From assembly GCF_000378385.1 (NCBI RefSeq), contig NZ_KB899660.1:806001-870000 (forward strand): a stretch of 64,000 bases of DNA. The letters are read 5' to 3'. The first letter of the stretch is position 1; every line of letters begins with the position of its first letter. The position numbers and the translations under genes are program-made. Shown here in pieces: positions 35,355 to 44,166 of this stretch. Source of the DNA: Paenibacillus daejeonensis DSM 15491. GTDB lineage: Bacteria; Bacillota; Bacilli; Paenibacillales; Paenibacillaceae. A model generated the notes under the pieces. The model searched no databases and had not been told where the DNA came from. It saw only the letters and a list, made by a program, of their open reading frames with translations.

Positions 35355-36869
35355 CTAGAGCTTGCGATAGCCCGTAGGCGAGATGCCAACATATTTTTTG
35401 AATTTGGTATGGAAATAGTCCGCATTGAGATAACCGACGCGATCGGCGACCTGGTATACTTTCATGCCTTCGGCGAGCATCGTCTTGGCATGCTCGATCC
35501 GCACTTTGTCCAGATAGGTGTTGAAGTACTCTCCAGTCTTGGTCTTGAACAGCTTGCCCAGGTAGGCGCTGTTGTAATTGAACACCTCCGCCAGCATCTC
35601 CAGCCGCAACTGCTGGTTGTAGTTACGGTGGATGAAATCAATCAATCGTTTGATCTGCTGGTCCGAGCTGCCCTGATCCAGCCGGCTGACGACGGTTTCC
35701 AGCGCCTGCATGACGCATGCAATCACATCAGTGAAATGAGACATCCGGTATGCATGGAGCAGCTCCGGGGCATAATCGCCCGGTTCGCGGGTCAGCTCGG
35801 GACGATGCTGCACTAATCGATGAATGATGCTGTGTGTAGCCTGAACGAGTCGGGATTTGAGCTCTTGCTCCGACGTACCGGTCAGATACCAGCTCCAGCC
35901 CACACCCTCTAACATCCGCTGCGCAGCCTCGGTATTGCCGGCATCGACAGCATAATAGACTTTGTCAGCCAGCGCGGCAGCATTATCCGGTACATCGCCT
36001 TCCTCAGGCAGCCACGCTGGAACCACTGGCTCGACCCCATCCGTGATAATCTGTCGACCAGCATAGCGGAAAGCTTCCTTGAGCAGAGCCTGGGCATCGG
36101 CACGGCTGGCCGGCCACGCGCAAGGCCCTTTGACTACCCGGCCAGCCGATGCTACCCAGTCCATCGCGGAATCCTGTATCGCTTGCTGGAGGAGCTGCTG
36201 CGCCTGGTCGAGTTCATACGTATCACGCAGTGCCAGCACCAGCTCCTGTTGATGCCAAAACACAAAGCCGCGCCCCTCCTGCTCTACGGCCTCTACCAGC
36301 CGTTCCTTGACAGCCGCCTGCAGCTCCCCGGACTCCAGAGATACGCCAGACAACCGCAACAGCAAGATGCGTCCATTGGTCCAATTCAGCTCATCCTGAT
36401 CGGTTTTCGATAGCTCAACCGTCCCCTCCAGCAGCTCCCGGAATAGCTGGTCTCGGTCCTTGGGTGCAGCAGCCCGTAACCGCTCTGATGCCTCGGCTTC
36501 CAGAATATCGCGCAGCTTCATCAGATGCTGCTGCAGTTCATCCTCATCCACCGGCTTCAGCAGATAACCATCTGTCTGCAGCTTGATGGCTCGCTTGGCA
36601 TATTCAAAATCCGCGTAACCGCTCAGAATGAGAAAACGGGTCGAGCCTCCCAGGGCGCGGACCGATTCAATAAGCTCCAATCCATCCATGCCCGGCATCC
36701 GGATGTCGACGATCATCAGATCGGGGCGATGCTCCGAAAATTTCTCCACACCTTCCCGTCCGTTGGCCGCAGTCGCTACGACCTCATAGCCCATCTCTTG
36801 CCACGGCATGATCGCCTTCAGTCCTTCGCGGATCATCTTCTCATCATCGACAATAACGACTTTAATCAT
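35355..36869 (-). CDS. YesN-type response regulator (receiver plus AraC DNA-binding domain)
   Basis: 504 residues. Receiver domain 1-120 with D8-D9 and phospho-acceptor D55 (IVDIRMPGMDG), a long helical linker, and a C-terminal AraC double helix-turn-helix (about 405-504, LRLEMLAEVFNYNSAYLGKL and VGYLNADYFHTKFKKYVG). Its ATG overlaps the kinase stop by 4 nt. The pair probably controls the importer operon downstream and its own operon through the shared element (inference). Confidence 0.94.
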   Translation of the reverse strand: MIKVVIVDDEKMIREGLKAIMPWQEMGYEVVATAANGREGVEKFSEHRPDLMIVDIRMPGMDGLELIESVRALGGSTRFLILSGYADFEYAKRAIKLQTDGYLLKPVDEDELQQHLMKLRDILEAEASERLRAAAPKDRDQLFRELLEGTVELSKTDQDELNWTNGRILLLRLSGVSLESGELQAAVKERLVEAVEQEGRGFVFWHQQELVLALRDTYELDQAQQLLQQAIQDSAMDWVASAGRVVKGPCAWPASRADAQALLKEAFRYAGRQIITDGVEPVVPAWLPEEGDVPDNAAALADKVYYAVDAGNTEAAQRMLEGVGWSWYLTGTSEQELKSRLVQATHSIIHRLVQHRPELTREPGDYAPELLHAYRMSHFTDVIACVMQALETVVSRLDQGSSDQQIKRLIDFIHRNYNQQLRLEMLAEVFNYNSAYLGKLFKTKTGEYFNTYLDKVRIEHAKTMLAEGMKVYQVADRVGYLNADYFHTKFKKYVGISPTGYRKL

Positions 36870-38641
36870 ATCGTTCCTCCTCCTGCCGGAACGCGGAATC
36901 GAATCCTCGTCCCCTCGCCCAGCTCGCTATCCATCTCCAGCCCATACTCTGCACCATAAGCGAGCTGCAGACGCAGGTGTACATTGCGTATGCCAATTCG
37001 ATGTCCGTCATCCTCTTCGCGGTCGGCAAAAGAAGCGAGGATCGACTCAAGACGCTCGGGTGCAATACCGAGTCCATTATCTTCGACAAGGATGACGACC
37101 TCATCCCTCTCGCGCCATGCTCTAACGCGCACCGTGCCGCCCGCTTCCTGGCGCTCCAAACCATGGATAACCGCATTTTCCACCAGCGGCTGGATGATGA
37201 GCGGCGGCACTTGAACTTGACCAACGTCAGGCTCTGAGATGACCTCATAGGACAGCAGCTCTTCATGACGAAACTGCTGAATCTCCAGATAGCTATTCAC
37301 AATATCCAGCTCATCGCGCAGCATGACTGTCCGCTTGCCTGCCTCCAGGTTGGCCCGCATCATTCGTCCCAGCATCTTGACGACGCGGGCTATGCCCGGC
37401 TGTCCGCTCAGATGGGCTTTCATACGAATCGATTCCAACGTGTTGAAGAGGAAATGCGGATTGATCTGACTGGCGAGCATTTTGAACTTGATTTCATTTT
37501 GTCTCAGCTCCAGCTCGCTACGCTGCCGGTTTGACTCCTTTACCTCCATCATCAGCTCATCAATACTGACAACCATTGCATTGAACTGCCTGGAGAGCTG
37601 ACCAATCTCGTCCCTGCCGTCAATGGCCATAGACGTCTCGAAATTACCGGTTGCCACCTTGCTGATATGCTTGCTCAGCCGGCGCAGACGGTTAGAGATG
37701 AGCGCGGAGAAGGCATAGATCAATATGATCGCGATGACCAGACTGATGCCGATGACGATGAGCGCCACATTGTTGATGCGATTCGCATCCCGGACGATGC
37801 TGTCTACTGAGAAAACCGAGATGACCCGAATACCATTGTAGCTGGATTGCGGCAGCAACTGCTCGATCAGAATCTTGGAAGCATTGCCGTCCACCACCGC
37901 ATCGAACGCACCGCTTTCCTCATGCATGACCTTTTCATCGAATTGAATGTCTGCAAGGGTCCTTCCGGTTCGGCCCGGACGGTTAGCCGCAATAATGGCA
38001 TCCTTATCATCCACAATCATCGTCTCGAACGCTTCCTGATTCAGAATCGACTGCAGTAGATTCGTGTTCACATTGATGACTAGTACTCCCTCACCGCCAT
38101 TATCACGAAAATCAACTTTACGCACCAGGCTAAAGCGCTGAATCTGATCCCGCTCATCCTCGATCCGGTTCCAGGAGATCAGCCCGTTCGTGGCCAGTGC
38201 CTGCTGATACCAGGGCTGCTCAACAATTTGCTCCGTCGGTTGAATGAACTCCCAGTTATTGAGCAGCGTATCGTTATCTATATAGAAGCGAATATCCGTT
38301 ATTTCCTTGTACAGCCTGGCATATTCCCGAAAATCCGGATAGCCGCGATAGGCGCTGACTACCTCATAGACGGATTGATATTGCCGATTGGCGACATCCT
38401 TAAGCCGGTTATCATAAGATAGCCGGTAGGAGATGTCATACGAGACATTTATAATTTCAGCGGTACGCTTCAGTACCCGGTCGACGTTAAGCGCATTTTG
38501 CTCCATGGCATTGGATAGCGCCATTTGCCGCAGCTCGCCAGTCAGAAACATTCCAACGATCATCACCGGCACGAATACAATGGTGATAAAGGTCAGCATC
38601 AGCTTTCTTTGCAGTTTCATATCATTTAAGTAGCGAAGCAT
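36866..38641 (-). CDS. YesM-type membrane sensor histidine kinase
   Basis: 591 residues from the ATG at 38641 (GGAGAGGGAG upstream). Two membrane helices (about 12-32 and 285-305) flank a large extracellular dCache-like sensor; then HAMP, the His_kinase motif QINPHFLFNTLESI, and an HATPase domain with NAVIHGLE and VEDNGLGI. Such kinases sense extracellular saccharides or occupied binding proteins. Confidence 0.94.
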   Translation of the reverse strand: MLRYLNDMKLQRKLMLTFITIVFVPVMIVGMFLTGELRQMALSNAMEQNALNVDRVLKRTAEIINVSYDISYRLSYDNRLKDVANRQYQSVYEVVSAYRGYPDFREYARLYKEITDIRFYIDNDTLLNNWEFIQPTEQIVEQPWYQQALATNGLISWNRIEDERDQIQRFSLVRKVDFRDNGGEGVLVINVNTNLLQSILNQEAFETMIVDDKDAIIAANRPGRTGRTLADIQFDEKVMHEESGAFDAVVDGNASKILIEQLLPQSSYNGIRVISVFSVDSIVRDANRINNVALIVIGISLVIAIILIYAFSALISNRLRRLSKHISKVATGNFETSMAIDGRDEIGQLSRQFNAMVVSIDELMMEVKESNRQRSELELRQNEIKFKMLASQINPHFLFNTLESIRMKAHLSGQPGIARVVKMLGRMMRANLEAGKRTVMLRDELDIVNSYLEIQQFRHEELLSYEVISEPDVGQVQVPPLIIQPLVENAVIHGLERQEAGGTVRVRAWRERDEVVILVEDNGLGIAPERLESILASFADREEDDGHRIGIRNVHLRLQLAYGAEYGLEMDSELGEGTRIRFRVPAGGGTI

Positions 38642-38674
38642 GATACTCCCTCTCCTATTCCGAAGGACGGCTTT

Positions 38675-38688
38675 TGAGAGCGTTCTCA
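38675..38688. promoter_or_regulatory. Catabolite-response element (cre) in the kinase leader
   Basis: TGAGAGCGTTCTCA fits TGWNANCGNTNWCA at every position and has 6-bp inverted arms TTGAGA/TCTCAA. It lies between the -10 box and the kinase start, so CcpA bound here would block transcription. Confidence 0.7.
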
Positions 38689-38726
38689 AGATGACTCACG
38701 AGACCGATCCGCCTCATCCCCTATTG

Positions 38727-38794
38727 ATTATAAAGGAAAGGCGGTCGGAAAAGCACCTATTTATCACATCTAAAATCATATATAAATTAGTGAT
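38727..38794 (-). promoter_or_regulatory. Two-component operon promoter with shared 25-bp element (copy B)
   Basis: TATAAT (38727-38732) with a poor -35 (TGCTTT at 17 nt), preceded 37 nt upstream by the element 38770-38794, which reads ATCACTAATTT, A, TATATGATTTTAG. The weak -35 fits an activator-dependent promoter. The element touches the stop codon of the FAH gene. Confidence 0.68.
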
Positions 38795-39684
38795 TACTCG
38801 GCTCGCATCACATTCGTAAGTTCACCCAGACCTTCAATGGAGATGGTTACGCTATCCCCATCCTGCAAGTAGACTTGCTGTTCAGGCGGGTAACCCACGA
38901 TGACGCCCTCCGGTGTGCCCGTCAAAATGATATCACCAGGCAACAGCGTCATATGCTGCGAGATATAGCTGACCAGCGTTTTGCAGGAGAAAATCATATC
39001 GCCCGTGCTGGAGTTCTGACGCAGCTCACCATTGACCGTCGTCTGAATGCTCAAAGCATTGGGATCCGCTATTTCATCAGCTGTAGCTACATACGGACCG
39101 ATTGGCGCAAAGCCATCACAGCTCTTGCCCAGTAGCCATTGCCGGGTCCGTGCCTGAAGATCACGGGCAGAGACGTCGTTGGCGCAGCAGTAGCCAAACA
39201 CATAGGACAAGGCATCCTCTTCGGAGACATCCTTAGCACGCTTGCCGATGACGATGGCCAGCTCGGCTTCATAATCGACCTTGGTCGTCACCTTCGGAAT
39301 GATCACTTCGTCCCCATGAGCGCTAAGCGCATTATTGAATTTATTGAAGAGGATCGGGTAATCCGGGATGCGCGCGCCGGTCTCCTCGGCATGCTTGCTG
39401 TAGTTCAGTCCAATGCAAATGATCTTGCCTGGATCCGTCACGCAAGGCGCCAAATCCAGCTCATCGATCGGTGCATATATTGCCGCATTGGGTGCTCCGG
39501 CCGCTTGTTCTACGAGAGCAACCAGAGCTTCCGCTGCCTTGCTACCGCCTGCCATTGTAGCTGGGAGCGTCAACGGGACGTTCATATCCAGCTCAGAAGC
39601 CGCCTCCGCCACCTTCAATACGCCACGATCAGTCAAAATGCCCAGCTTGATTTCCTCACGCTCACGCCAGTTGATAAACTTCAT
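38794..39684 (-). CDS. Fumarylacetoacetate hydrolase-family enzyme
   Basis: 296 residues from the ATG at 39684 (AAAAGGAGG upstream). The family core includes ICIGLNYSKHAEE, the metal ligands in DYEAELAIVIG, NDVSARDLQ, and LLPGDIILTGTPEGV. FAH-family enzymes hydrolyse or isomerise 2,4-dioxo or 2-keto-3-deoxy acids; the substrate cannot be read from sequence. Position after uxaB-uxaA-uxaC suggests a sugar-acid product. A hairpin terminator separates it from uxaC. Confidence 0.9.
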   Translation of the reverse strand: MKFINWREREEIKLGILTDRGVLKVAEAASELDMNVPLTLPATMAGGSKAAEALVALVEQAAGAPNAAIYAPIDELDLAPCVTDPGKIICIGLNYSKHAEETGARIPDYPILFNKFNNALSAHGDEVIIPKVTTKVDYEAELAIVIGKRAKDVSEEDALSYVFGYCCANDVSARDLQARTRQWLLGKSCDGFAPIGPYVATADEIADPNALSIQTTVNGELRQNSSTGDMIFSCKTLVSYISQHMTLLPGDIILTGTPEGVIVGYPPEQQVYLQDGDSVTISIEGLGELTNVMRAE

Positions 39685-39696
39685 AGGGATGGCCTC

Positions 39697-39739
39697 CTTT
39701 TCATATGAAAAGCGACGAAGCTGGTCCAGCTTCATCGCT
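39697..39739 (-). terminator. Terminator/attenuator-like hairpin before the FAH gene
   Basis: Minus strand: AGCGATGAAGCTGG, A, CCAGCTTCGTCGCT, then TTTTC. The T-run overlaps the palindrome CTTTTCATATGAAAAG (39697-39712), whose right half includes the AAAAGG of the FAH ribosome site. Confidence 0.75.
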
Positions 39740-39792
39740 CGTTCAAAGTCATTCATCGGATGTCAGGGCTGCAGCGCAGGCAGACTGGTTGC

Positions 39793-41052
39793 TTAGCCTG
39801 CTGGCAGCTCCCGCTTCAGGAAGTTCCAGAAATTGTTGTAGAACAGGTCCGCCACGTCGCGCTCGATTTCTTCGGCTGTAACGTTCCAGCCGGTTGCGGC
39901 GATGTCTGTATACTTGTCGATAAGTGCGTCGCCGATGATGCGTTTGGAGTGGCTCCATTTGTAGACAACCTGATCCAGTACGCGCGCATCGGAGTGCTGT
40001 GGAATCATGCTCGTGCCCAGCATCTCCATCCGCATCCGGGTCATCTCATTGATGAAGACTGGATTGTTCAAGAACCACCAGCAGCCGAATACCATCAGGT
40101 TGCGGAATTTGCGTGCCAGTGTTGTCAGCTCATGCTGGTTCTCGCGGGAGAGCATGGTAACCAGGAATTTGTTCTGCGGGTAGTGGAGCAGCATATGCTC
40201 GAGCGATTCGAGACCTGCCTTGGCGACAAAATCGCCAGCATCTCCAAGGGCCGGATGCACTCTTTTCTTGACCCCGATCATCATGGCAAACGGGATGTTG
40301 CGCTCGCGGCTGATCGGCAAAATGCAGTCTGCAATTACGCGGGAGCGGTCGGAATCCTCAGGGAACGCAAAGTCCGGCGGCAGCGAGACGGCCATGTATA
40401 GCGGATTCATGCGGTCGATCCAGTCCGTCAGGAAGCGGCGCACTTCACCAATGGTTGCTTCATTCCATTCGTCCTGTACCTCATAACCCCACTCGCGGAG
40501 CAGCGTCTTGGTGTTGCTATAGTCGTTAAGCAGCGGGTCCATACGCAGTACAGCGTGGAAACGCTCGTCGTATTTAACACCGCTCAGCCATACCTTGCGC
40601 TCTTCTTCATTAAAGATATCATTGGTCATGACAACATGCTCGACCTTGGCCAGCTTCAGCGTCGCGTCCACATGCTCTTCCGGGCTCATGCCATCAAAGA
40701 ACTTGCGGTAGCTCGCCAGATCGCGGCTGCCTACATCCTGGCCGAACTCATCGAGACAAGTCAGCACGCCCCGACAAGCTTCACTGATCGGCGAATGGTT
40801 GACGAACAGCTCCTGCCAGATCAGATCCGCCTGCTCCTGCTTGCTCAGCTTCCAGAAATCTTCAATGGAAATATCTGACCAGCGCATAACTTCTGCGACC
40901 AGATAGTGGTACGTCAGCAGCTCGTCGATGCCGCGAAGCAGCAAGCCTCCGAATGCCGGTGCGTACAGGTGGGTATGCAGATCGGTTACCGGTTGGTTGG
41001 CGACCGTTTTGCGGACAAAATCCGCCAGTTGATCCTGTGCAATAATAGTCAT
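39793..41052 (-). CDS. uxaC: Uronate isomerase-like protein
   Basis: 419 residues, an amidohydrolase-fold protein with metal motif TDLHTHLYAP near the N-terminus and later landmarks GCWWFLNNP and MIPQHSDARVLDQVVYKW. It is shorter than classical UxaC (about 470) but the order beside altronate dehydratase and tagaturonate reductase supports the isomerase that converts galacturonate to tagaturonate and glucuronate to fructuronate. GGAGG precedes the ATG; it starts 44 nt after uxaA. Confidence 0.85.
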   Translation of the reverse strand: MTIIAQDQLADFVRKTVANQPVTDLHTHLYAPAFGGLLLRGIDELLTYHYLVAEVMRWSDISIEDFWKLSKQEQADLIWQELFVNHSPISEACRGVLTCLDEFGQDVGSRDLASYRKFFDGMSPEEHVDATLKLAKVEHVVMTNDIFNEEERKVWLSGVKYDERFHAVLRMDPLLNDYSNTKTLLREWGYEVQDEWNEATIGEVRRFLTDWIDRMNPLYMAVSLPPDFAFPEDSDRSRVIADCILPISRERNIPFAMMIGVKKRVHPALGDAGDFVAKAGLESLEHMLLHYPQNKFLVTMLSRENQHELTTLARKFRNLMVFGCWWFLNNPVFINEMTRMRMEMLGTSMIPQHSDARVLDQVVYKWSHSKRIIGDALIDKYTDIAATGWNVTAEEIERDVADLFYNNFWNFLKRELPAG

Positions 41053-41096
41053 GTCAAATGAATCCTCCTATATCGTCCGTTTTTAGGTTTGCTCTA

Positions 41097-42587
41097 CTAC
41101 AGGGTCACGCCGTCCTTGAAGATAGCAATTTCGCGGTAACCGTACAGCTCGTTGTTTGTTTCCTTCTTGCCGGAGGCGAGATCCAGGACGTACTGGAATA
41201 GCCCGTCTCTGACTTCGTCCTTGTCAGCGCCGTCAATCAGCTGGCCGGCATTGAAATCGATCCAGTGCTTTTTGCGCTCGGCAAGACCCGAATTCGTCGA
41301 AATCTTGACTGTCGGCACTGCGCCGCCGAATGGTGTACCCCGGCCAGTCGTGAATAACACGATGTGGGCGCCTGCTGCCGCCAGCGCGGTAACGGATACC
41401 TGATCATTGCCGGGAGCCTGGACCAGATTCAGACCCTGGGCATGGACGCGTTCACCATAAGGCAGAACGTCCATCACATTGCTGGTACCGCCCTTCTGCG
41501 TACAACCGAGCGACTTTTCTTCCAGGGTACTGATGCCGCCGCTCTTGTTGCCTGGGGAAGGATTCTCGTAGACTTCCTGACCATAACGGATGAAATAGGC
41601 CTTGAAATCGTTGACGAGCGAGACGATCTTGCTGAAGGTTTCTTCGTCCTTGGCTCGGTTCATAAGAATCGTCTCGGCCCCAAACATCTCCGGAACCTCG
41701 GTCAGAATCGACGTCCCGCCATAGCTGATAAGCTTGTCGGAGAACGCACCAACGAGTGGATTTCCCGTAATGCCCGAGAAACCATCGGAGCCGCCGCACT
41801 TCAGCCCTACCTTCAGCTTGGTGACAGGAATCGGCTCCCGCATCATGGTCTCGGCATAGGCAACGAGCTCATCGAGAAGCTCTAACCCGCGCTCCAGCTC
41901 GTTATCCACCTCTTGGGCCGACATGAACTTGATCCGATTCGGATCAGGATCACCGATGACCTGCTTGAACTCACCGATCTGGTTGTTCTCGCAGCCGAGG
42001 CCGACCACCAGCACGCCAGCCGCATTAGGATGATTGGCAAGCGCGGCTAGCAGCTTCTGCGTGTAGGTCAGATCATCACCGAGCTGCGAACAGCCCAGTG
42101 GATGCGAGAAGTGATGTACACCGTCAATGCCTCTGCCTGCATAACGGCTGCCCGCCAGCTTCTCCAGACGTTCACAGGTTTTGTTGATACATCCAACCGT
42201 GTTAATAATCCAGATTTCATTGCGAATGCCGGCTTCACCATTCGCCCGCAGGTAGCCGTCGAACGTTGGGATCTCGGCTGGATGGGGTTCAACCTGCAGC
42301 TGTGGTTCATACGTATAAGAAAGCAAGCCGGACAAGCCGGACTTCAGATTATGCGTATGCACCCATGCACCGGGAGCAATATCCTGCTGAGCGACGCCGA
42401 TGGAATAGCCAAATTTGTAAACGTGCTCGCCTTTGGCAATCGCTTTCACGGCTGCTTTGTGCCCGGCAGGGATGTCCTCTTGCAACGTTATTATTGTACC
42501 ATCAATCTCGAATTCCGTCCCGGCCTTTGTCTCCTGATACAGGATAAAAACCGAGTCTTCCTGATTGATCTTAATGTATGCACTCAT
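41097..42587 (-). CDS. uxaA: Altronate dehydratase
   Basis: 496 residues, full length. The N-terminal SAF domain (about 1-90) has WVHTHNLKSGL; the C-terminal part has HPLGCSQ, GLGCENNQ, LKCGGSDGFSGITGNP and SLGCTQKGGTS, with conserved cysteines for the metal site. It converts D-altronate to 2-keto-3-deoxygluconate. The ATG overlaps the uxaB stop by 4 nt. Confidence 0.95.
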   Translation of the reverse strand: MSAYIKINQEDSVFILYQETKAGTEFEIDGTIITLQEDIPAGHKAAVKAIAKGEHVYKFGYSIGVAQQDIAPGAWVHTHNLKSGLSGLLSYTYEPQLQVEPHPAEIPTFDGYLRANGEAGIRNEIWIINTVGCINKTCERLEKLAGSRYAGRGIDGVHHFSHPLGCSQLGDDLTYTQKLLAALANHPNAAGVLVVGLGCENNQIGEFKQVIGDPDPNRIKFMSAQEVDNELERGLELLDELVAYAETMMREPIPVTKLKVGLKCGGSDGFSGITGNPLVGAFSDKLISYGGTSILTEVPEMFGAETILMNRAKDEETFSKIVSLVNDFKAYFIRYGQEVYENPSPGNKSGGISTLEEKSLGCTQKGGTSNVMDVLPYGERVHAQGLNLVQAPGNDQVSVTALAAAGAHIVLFTTGRGTPFGGAVPTVKISTNSGLAERKKHWIDFNAGQLIDGADKDEVRDGLFQYVLDLASGKKETNNELYGYREIAIFKDGVTL

Positions 42588-44095
42588 TGCGTTTCCTCCT
42601 CTTCCTGAGAGAGCAATGCAGACAGCGCGCTTGCCAGTTGCGAGTAACAACCATCCTTCAGCTCGGCAGGCAGTTCAAGGCCCGGCGGGGAAGTCCAGAT
42701 CGCTTCTGACTCCATCACGCCCGCAACCAGGACTGTGATATCCTGTGTCTGTTCATAGACGGTCCACAATCCAGCGAAGGCAGCCAGCGCATCGGCATTA
42801 TCCTTCAATTCATAAGCTTCCTTCCTGCCATCCTTGATACGATATCCTTGCCAGTGCACACCATCTGATACGCAGCGGTGGAAACGGATAAAGGCAGCCA
42901 GAGAGGCAATCATGGGTTGTGGAACAATCCCCTGGGCTGCGGCATACTCCCGCATGGTCGGCTGCAGCCGCGTCTGAAACTTCTGAATCGAGTTCAAGGC
43001 AATATCAAGCAGTTTGTGATCAATGAACGGATTCGAAAAACGCTCCAGCGTCTGCTGAATATACGCCGCTGATTCATCCTTGGAAAAGGGCAGAATCGCC
43101 GATACCGTCTCGCTCAGAAATTGGCGAAGCGGGGAAGCAATCCGCTCATCCGCGATGGCATCCCGTACGATGTCATGACCAAGCAGATAAGCCATGGGCA
43201 CGAGGAAGGTATGCGCGCCGTTCAGAATCCGCACTTTACGAACACTGTACGGCTGCAGGTCGCTAACCCATTCCACCTGCAGCCCCGCTTCTGCAAACGG
43301 CAACCGTCGCGCCAATTCAGTATCGCCTTCAATGACCCATTGATAGTAAGGCTCGGCGGTCACCAGCATCCGGTCTTCATAGCCCAGTTGCTCTTGCAGT
43401 AGATTAGCCTCGGGCTCCGGGGGATAGCCGGTCACAATCCGGTCAACCAGCGAGTTCACAAACCGGTTGGCCTGCTGAATATAGCGCTCGAACTCCGCTC
43501 CCAGCTGCCAGGCCTGAGCTTTCTGCAGCACGACGCGCAGCAAGGCGTCACCTGGACGGGGCAGCAGCTCACAGGGAACAATGACCATGCCACTGTCTGG
43601 GCCGAGTGATTGGAAACGCCGGTATAACCAGGCCGTCAGCTTGCCTGGATAAGACAAGATCGGCTGCGAGACGTCATAGACTTCCTCCGTGTAGACAACC
43701 CCGGCCTCCGTTGTGTTGGAGAAGATAAATTCAATCTGGGGATCTTCCGCTGTCGCCAGGAACGTATCCCACTCGGCGTAGGGGTCAACGCATTGCGAGA
43801 CACTGGAGATGAGCTCCGTCCGGTCAACCGTCTCCCCGCCGCTTATCCCCCGCTCCACTAGCGTGAATAAACCATCTTGTTCTTTCATGACTTCCAGCTT
43901 GCGTGCTCCGCCCGGACGGGGCTGGGTGACCAGTACCGAACCCTCGAACAAGCCCTGGGCATTACTGCGGTGAATCATCCAATCGACAAAGGCGCGAATG
44001 AAATTCCCCTCGCCGATCTGTATTGCCTTGACGGGCCATTTCCCGCTCTGGCCGGCTGCTGCCGGATGCGAACTTGATAAACGAGGCAAAGTCAT
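42584..44095 (-). CDS. uxaB: Tagaturonate reductase
   Basis: 503 residues of the mannitol dehydrogenase superfamily: the nucleotide-binding segment IQIGEGNFIRAFVDWM and the catalytic KVRILNGAHT are present. It reduces D-tagaturonate to D-altronate with NADH. GGAGGG precedes the ATG. First gene of uxaB-uxaA-uxaC, with operator O1 28 nt upstream. Confidence 0.95.
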   Translation of the reverse strand: MTLPRLSSSHPAAAGQSGKWPVKAIQIGEGNFIRAFVDWMIHRSNAQGLFEGSVLVTQPRPGGARKLEVMKEQDGLFTLVERGISGGETVDRTELISSVSQCVDPYAEWDTFLATAEDPQIEFIFSNTTEAGVVYTEEVYDVSQPILSYPGKLTAWLYRRFQSLGPDSGMVIVPCELLPRPGDALLRVVLQKAQAWQLGAEFERYIQQANRFVNSLVDRIVTGYPPEPEANLLQEQLGYEDRMLVTAEPYYQWVIEGDTELARRLPFAEAGLQVEWVSDLQPYSVRKVRILNGAHTFLVPMAYLLGHDIVRDAIADERIASPLRQFLSETVSAILPFSKDESAAYIQQTLERFSNPFIDHKLLDIALNSIQKFQTRLQPTMREYAAAQGIVPQPMIASLAAFIRFHRCVSDGVHWQGYRIKDGRKEAYELKDNADALAAFAGLWTVYEQTQDITVLVAGVMESEAIWTSPPGLELPAELKDGCYSQLASALSALLSQEEEETQ

Positions 44096-44122
44096 AATAA
44101 CCCTCCATCTTGTACTCTAAGT

Positions 44123-44136
44123 TAACAACGTTGTTA
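44123..44136. promoter_or_regulatory. LacI-type operator O1 upstream of uxaB
   Basis: TAACAACGTTGTTA, a perfect 14-bp palindrome, identical to the core of O2 at 45205-45222. On the minus strand it lies between a possible -35 (TTTGGA) and -10 (TAGAGT), suitable for repression. Confidence 0.82.
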
Positions 44137-44166
44137 TCCAAAGCCGAGCCACAGCGGCTCTCAGCT

